Part shown: piece by piece, positions 21,101-27,100 of the stretch
Numbering within the stretch: position 1 is the stretch's first letter
Layout: the number at the start of each line of letters is the position of its first letter
Program-made: the position numbers and the translations under genes
Notes under the pieces: model-generated
What the model saw: only the letters and a program-made list of their open reading frames with translations
Database searches by the model: none
What the model was told of the DNA's origin: nothing
Assembly: GCA_905221605.1 (NCBI GenBank)
Contig: CAJNDS010000008.1
Location: 162,501 to 226,500, forward strand
Direction: 5' to 3'
From: Symbiodinium natans
Taxonomy: Eukaryota; Sar; Dinophyceae; Suessiales; Symbiodiniaceae
DNA: 64,000 bases

Positions 21101-24100
21101 CTGGCGAGGACCATCATCATGGACTCCACGTAGCTTGCATGGCCGAAAGCAAAGTCCGTTCCTCAACCCTACACCCTAAGCCCTAAGCCCTATAAGCCCT
21201 AAACAAAACAAACATCTTAAGTCCTGAACACTACACCCTACGCTTCGTAAACCCCAAACCCTAAACTCCGAGCTTCCTGAATCCTAGAACCTGGACCCTA
21301 AAACCTAGGCCCTAAAAACCAAGCTTCGTGATCCCAAACACGAAGCTTCTAAGCCCTGGAGCCAGAATCGGGCACCTCGAAGCCCCTAAACCCTAAACCC
21401 TAAACCCTAAACCCTAAACCCTAAACCCTAAACCCTAAACCCTAAACCCTAAACCCTAAACCCTAAACCCTAAACCCAAAACCCTAAACCCTAAACCCTA
21501 ACCCCTAAACCTAAACCCTAAACCCTAAACCCTAAACCCTAAACCCTAAACCCTAAACCCTAAACCCTAAACCCTAAACCCTAAACCCTAAACCCTACCT
21601 AAACCCCTACACCCTCCGAACCCCTAAACCCCTGGCAACAACCAGCCATGGTCTGCTTAGGCCCTTGGGCTATTTAATCTGTACCCTTCGTGGGTTTAGG
21701 GTTTAGGGTTTAGGGGTCAGGGTTTAGGGTTTAGGGTTTAGGGTTTAGGGTTTAGGGTTTAGGGTTTAGGGTTTAGGGTTTAGGGTTTAGGGTTTGGGGC
21801 TGAGGGATCCTGATGGCGCAGTTCAGGAATGCCTTGCAAGCGGTCCTGAAAACCGCCGCTCGCCGGCGCCGCTTTGGGGTTTGGCTGGGGAGCATCGGGC
21901 CAGTTCGGGTTTGTTTAGGGTTTAGGGTTTAGGGTTCAGGGTTTAGGGTTTAGGGTTTAGGGTTTAGGGTTGCTAGACCCTAAGCCGAAGGCCCTCGCCC
22001 TAAAACCCTAGAACTCTAACCCGAAGACCCCAGAACTTTAGAACCCTAAGCCCCAAATCCAAAGCCCTACTTGGGGTTCATGGTACTTATTCATATTCGG
22101 GCACTTGAGGGGCTTATAAGTGGGCGATAAGTACCCTAAACCCTAAACCCTAAACCCTAAACCCTAAACCCTAAACCCTAAACCCTAAACGTTAATAGGT
22201 ACCATGAACCGCCAAGTAGAACCCGCAGACCCTGAAGCCTCAACCGTAAACCCCACAAAGCCTCGCAATCTAGGCCCCGCAGCTGCGCCCGGCTTTAGGG
22301 TTTAGGGCTTCGGGTTTAGGGTTTAGGGTTTAGGGTTTAGGGTTTAGGGTTTGGGGTTTAGGGGTTAGGGTTAGGTTTAGGTGTTCGGGTTTCGGGTTTC
22401 GTTAGGGTTTAGGGTTTAGGGTTTGGGTTTAGGGGGGGGGAGGGAGGGGGGTGGGGGGGGGTTGTTGGGACTTTGGCTCCAGGGTCTTCTGGGCATAGGG
22501 GGTAGGGTTTAGTTTTTAGGTTTAGGGTTTCGGGTTTGGGGTTTTAGGGTCTGGGTTTAGGGCTTAGGGCTTAGGGTTCCGGGTTTAGGGTTTAGGTCAC
22601 AGATGCCACCAGGAGGCTTCCAAAGCTGAAAGGCCTACTTGGAGGTTCATGGTACTGACTGGCTTATAAGTTGGGTCAGAAGTACAGTTATAGTCAGTTA
22701 CTAAGTGCCATGAACCTCCAAGTAGGCCTCTAAGACCTGACCAGAGACCCAACCCGCAGTCCATACCAGAGGCCAGAACCGATAGAAGTCCCGAAACCCC
22801 TACACCCCAAAAAACCCAAACCCCTAACCCTAAACCCTAACCCCAAAACCCCTAAACCACAAAAGCAGACACAGAGACACACCACCCACACACGCACACA
22901 CAAAGACTGTAACTGAACAAATAGAATTGTATAAAGAACAAGTAGAAATACACATAAAGCCAATTAGACAGAGAGCTAAGTAAGAATACAGAAAGCAAAC
23001 CCTAAACCTCAACCTCACCCCTCAAGCCTAAATCCTAAACGAGGTGAGCTGCGAGTAGTCTCCAATCACCCTAAACCCTAAACCCTAAACCCTAAACCCT
23101 AAACCCTAAACCCTAAACCCTAAACCCTGAATTTGAAGGCCCTAGCCCTAAACCCTTCACCCCAAGCCCCAAAACCCTAAACACCAAACCCTAAACCCCA
23201 AACCCCAAACCCTAAACCCCAAACCCCAAACCCTAAGCCCTAAACCCTTAACCCCGAAACCCTAACCCCAAACCCCAAACCCTAAACCCTAAACCCTAAA
23301 CCCTAAACGAGGTGAGCCGCGAGATGGCTCCAGTCTTCCTCGTCACGCAGTGCACCGCCTTCTTCGGGTCGATGTATTTCATCATCGCGGGGCTCATGCC
23401 GCTGGGTTCCTTTTGCATGAGGGCAGCAGGGTTTAGGGTTTGGGGTTTGAGGTTTGGGGTTTGGGGTTTGGGGTTTAGGGTTTAGCGTTTAGGGTTTAGG
23501 GTTTTAGGGCGAGCTGGTCCCTTACATGACTACTATTTGCCCCGGAACTTCCCCCAAAACAAATATTCCTGGAAAGGGCAACGAAGTTTTTTTTTTTTTG
23601 GGGGGGGGGGGGGGAGGGCAGCAAATAGTAGATGAGGGAACAGGGTTAGGGTTTAGGTCGAGGGTTTAGGCTTGAGGGCGAGGGTTTAGGGTTTAGGGTT
23701 CATGGCCAGGGTTTAGGGTTGAGGGTTCCCTAAACCCTAAACCCTAAACCCTAAACCCTAAACCCTAAAACCTAAACCCGTTGTTGCAACCCAAAACCGG
23801 ACGTCCCTTCACCGGAGGCCGACATTCCTCATTTCGTGCTTAGGATGTGGGTAGTCTCCTAAAATTCTGGACTCTTTTTGGGTTACCGGGTTTAGGGTTT
23901 AGGGTTTAGGGTTTAGGGTTTAGGGTTTAGGGTTTAGGGTTTAGGGTTTAGGGTTTAGGGTTATAAGAAAGGGGACCCCCCAAAAGGGACCATAATTTAG
24001 GACGACTACCCATGGTCCCTAATCAGGAGTGTTGCGATTAATTACACTTATTAACCCCAAGTTTGCACCCTGCACCCCCACAAGCAACTAGGGCCCCTAA

Positions 24101-27100
24101 ACACGAACGCTGATCCCCAAACCCTAGACTCTATGTTGCCCTCAAACCTAAACCCTAAACCCTAAGGCCTCACCCGAAGGGTCCATGTACCTTATTATAA
24201 ACTTGGGCCCCAAAGGTCCTAAATAGGAAGTACTTTAAGACCCAAGTATTCCCTATGTAGGTACGACATGGACCATTCGGTGAGGGCTTAACCCTAAACC
24301 TGAACCCTGAACCCTGCACCCTGAACCCTAAACCCTGAACCCTAAACCCTAAACCCTAAACCCTAATACCCAAATCAAGGTGGATCTTCCAGAACGACAG
24401 CTTTGAGCCATGGCCTCTTGCGGCCGAAGGCGGCGCACGGAGAGTAACCCTGATAGGCTGATAGGTGTTTAGTGTTGAGGGTTTAGGGTTTAGGGTTTGG
24501 GGTTTAGGGTTTAGGGTTTGGGGTTTGGGGTTCAGGGATTTTTTCCTACATAAAAAGACCAGTGGGATCTTTCACAATTATTGATGTCTGTCTGTCGCGT
24601 GATTGGAAGACAGGGCACTGACTGGGTGGTGCACGTGCTGAATGAGAAATTAGCAACGAACTTCTTGCTGGAGCCTGATGTCAACACGAGGAACTTTGTA
24701 AACCCTAAACCCTAAACCCAAAACCCTAAACCCGCGTTTGGAGTTTATAAACTCCAAACCCTAAACCCTAAACCCAAAACCCTAGCCCTAAACCCTAAAC
24801 CCTCAACCCTACTTGAGCATGTTCCCGGAGGCAGACTTACACTGGAACACCGATGCGTGTCATCCTCCGTCCCATGCCCGTCCCGTGAAAGCCCGCCGCA
24901 AAAGCTTTGCCCCTCCCGTCCCGCCTCCCTGTCCGCTGTGTCCTTTGTCCCACCCCGTCCCGCCCCGTCCTGCGGCCCGCGGGGGTTTGGGGTTTAGGGT
25001 TCAGGGTTTGGGGTTCAAGCTGTAGGGTTGGGGTTTAGGGCTTATAGGGTGAACGGTTTAGGGCCCAGTGTTTGGTTCAAGGTTTCATCGACCTTTCCAC
25101 ATTCACAAGAGCGCGCACTTTCTTCGGGAGTCCACGATCCTGTCTTCCGAAGTATGCCTAGGACTCCTCAAGGCGGATAAGCGCGGTTTCGGGTTTAGGG
25201 TTTAGGGTTTAGGGTTAGGGTTTAGGGACCGAAATCCGCACACCCTAAACCCTAAGACCCTTACCTTATATTGGTTGGTGGGCTCTTTAAGTAGGGTTTC
25301 TGTTGTGTAACGGGGCTCTTATTGGGGTATCCAGGGGCTGTATCAAGGTATAAGGGCAACAGATAAAGAGGCCACCGGCCTTTTAACCCTACACCCAAAG
25401 GCCCTCAAACCTCAACACTGACAAGCCCTGAGCCCTGAAACCCAACCCTCCAAGGTTTTTTGGGCGATCAGTGCCGGTTGAGGGTGTAGGGTTTAGGGTT
25501 TATGTTCTTTTTTTGTACAGGGTGGTAGTGAATCCTTGAACCCTAAACCCATTTCCTACGTAGGTAGCATAGGATTCCCTGCCCTGAAGGCCTCTCATCC
25601 CTGCCGCTGATGTTCCTTCTCCTGCTGCCTGTCCTGACATGTGGAAGTTTAGGGTTTAGGGCCCTAAACCCTACACCCTACACCCTACACCCTAAACCCT
25701 ACACTTGTTTCTGGAGACGGCGCCTCTAAGAGGCCGTGCGAGTAACCACAATTTCTGGGCTCGGGGTGGGATTGGGGGTGGGGGGTAGGGGGGGGTAATC
25801 ACGTGACTTGGGACTTCACACCTGCAACTCCAAAGCCTGAACCCCTAATCCCCAAAGGCCTAAACCCTTGCTGTTTAATTCGGGGTTTATAAGCAAAACG
25901 CGCCCGCGCCTAGGCGAGAGCGCAATTTCAAGCAAAAAATGTGTCCGAAACTTCAAAACGACACCCCCGAGAAAAAAAAACACAACAAACAAACGATCCT
26001 TAAACCCAAAAGAATAGTCCAAGCAGTGCAAACCCAAATCCTGAAACCTGAACCCTAAACTTTGAACCTTGAACCCTGAAGAAGAATCAACTTGAGGCCA
26101 CTTTCAGGATCCAGTGCACAAGTCTGTTGGGTTACAACCAAAGCACAATTCCAGAAAAATCATGCCTGCGCTGTGGCGAGAGCACTATTTCGAACCTGAA
26201 CTGCCGGTGCCATAACGCAGAAAAAACTTTCCGAACCGAAAATCGCCATTTGAAAGTTCAACATGGGGAATGAGCAAAACGTGCCCGCGCCTAGGCGAGA
26301 GCGCAAATTCGAGCAAAAAACGCGTCCAAAACTTCAAAAAAAAGGACCCCCTGGAAAAAAACAACAAAAAAAACGATCAGGCTTCGAGCGAAAATGCATT
26401 TTTCCGAAAAAATGACCTAACCCTTCAGTGTTTTCGAGCCCTGCAAATGCTGCGGTGATCACGAAAATGTGTGTTTTACTTGGGTTTTCAGCCCTCGACG
26501 CGAAAAATGTAAACACAGAATGTGTTCAGTCACACGGCCTCTTACGGGCGCCGCCACCTTGTTTCTTGTATGTGTGTTTTGGTCATAGACGTTCCATCAT
26601 CAGGTTAAGAGCTTCAGGTGTGACAGGGTCCCAGAGAGCCCTAAAAACCCTAAAAACCCTAAAAACCCTAAAAACCCTAAAAACCCAAACCCCAAACCCT
26701 AAACCCTAAACCCCAAACCCCAAACCCTAAACCCCAAACCCTAAACCCTAAACCCGTCCTGCTACTTCCGTGGACGATGTGTTAAATCTCGGAACGCGAT
26801 CGCCTGCATTCCAGGCCAGGGCTTCTGAACCCTTCGCCCTGAAGGTTTGTTCAAAGCCCAATGCTCTGAAACAGTTTCGGAGACCCCTCCCCCCGCATGC
26901 TATGTCATGCGAGACCTCTGCCTACTTCCATACAACCCTGAAAACTGGCCTCTGGCTCAGGAACTTAACTTGGGTTACCACAACAAGGGTACTATTCCTA
27001 TAGTCGTTTTTTTAAGAAACCCCGTTGAGGAAACTCAAACTAGAAACAAATTTCCTGAGAACTCAGAAGAAAAAAGCTTGTGCAACCAAAGGTTGGACGT

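Larger units (their letters stand above)
86..24443 (+). repeat. Segmental duplication, copy A
   Basis: Landmarks in this interval recur in the same order and orientation at 52803-64000. Pairs include 86/52803, 260-367/53479-53587, 2824/53950, 4804/54663, 6049/55288, 17054/56078, 18994/57894, 20882/60631, 23312/63024 and 24380/63990. Copy A additionally holds a 2.2-kb insertion (572-2781) and the copia element (6454-16345). Short islands are well conserved, while the heptamer arrays between them differ in length. The arrangement fits a tandem unit of about 52.7 kb, of which the window shows one full unit and the start of the next. Confidence 0.85.

Noticed and set aside
21091-21161. Minus-strand exon reading TDFAFGHASYVESMMMVLAS
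   Set aside because: Plausible alone, but the plus-strand reading at 21087-21129 fits the phases of both neighbouring exons; strand remains somewhat open.
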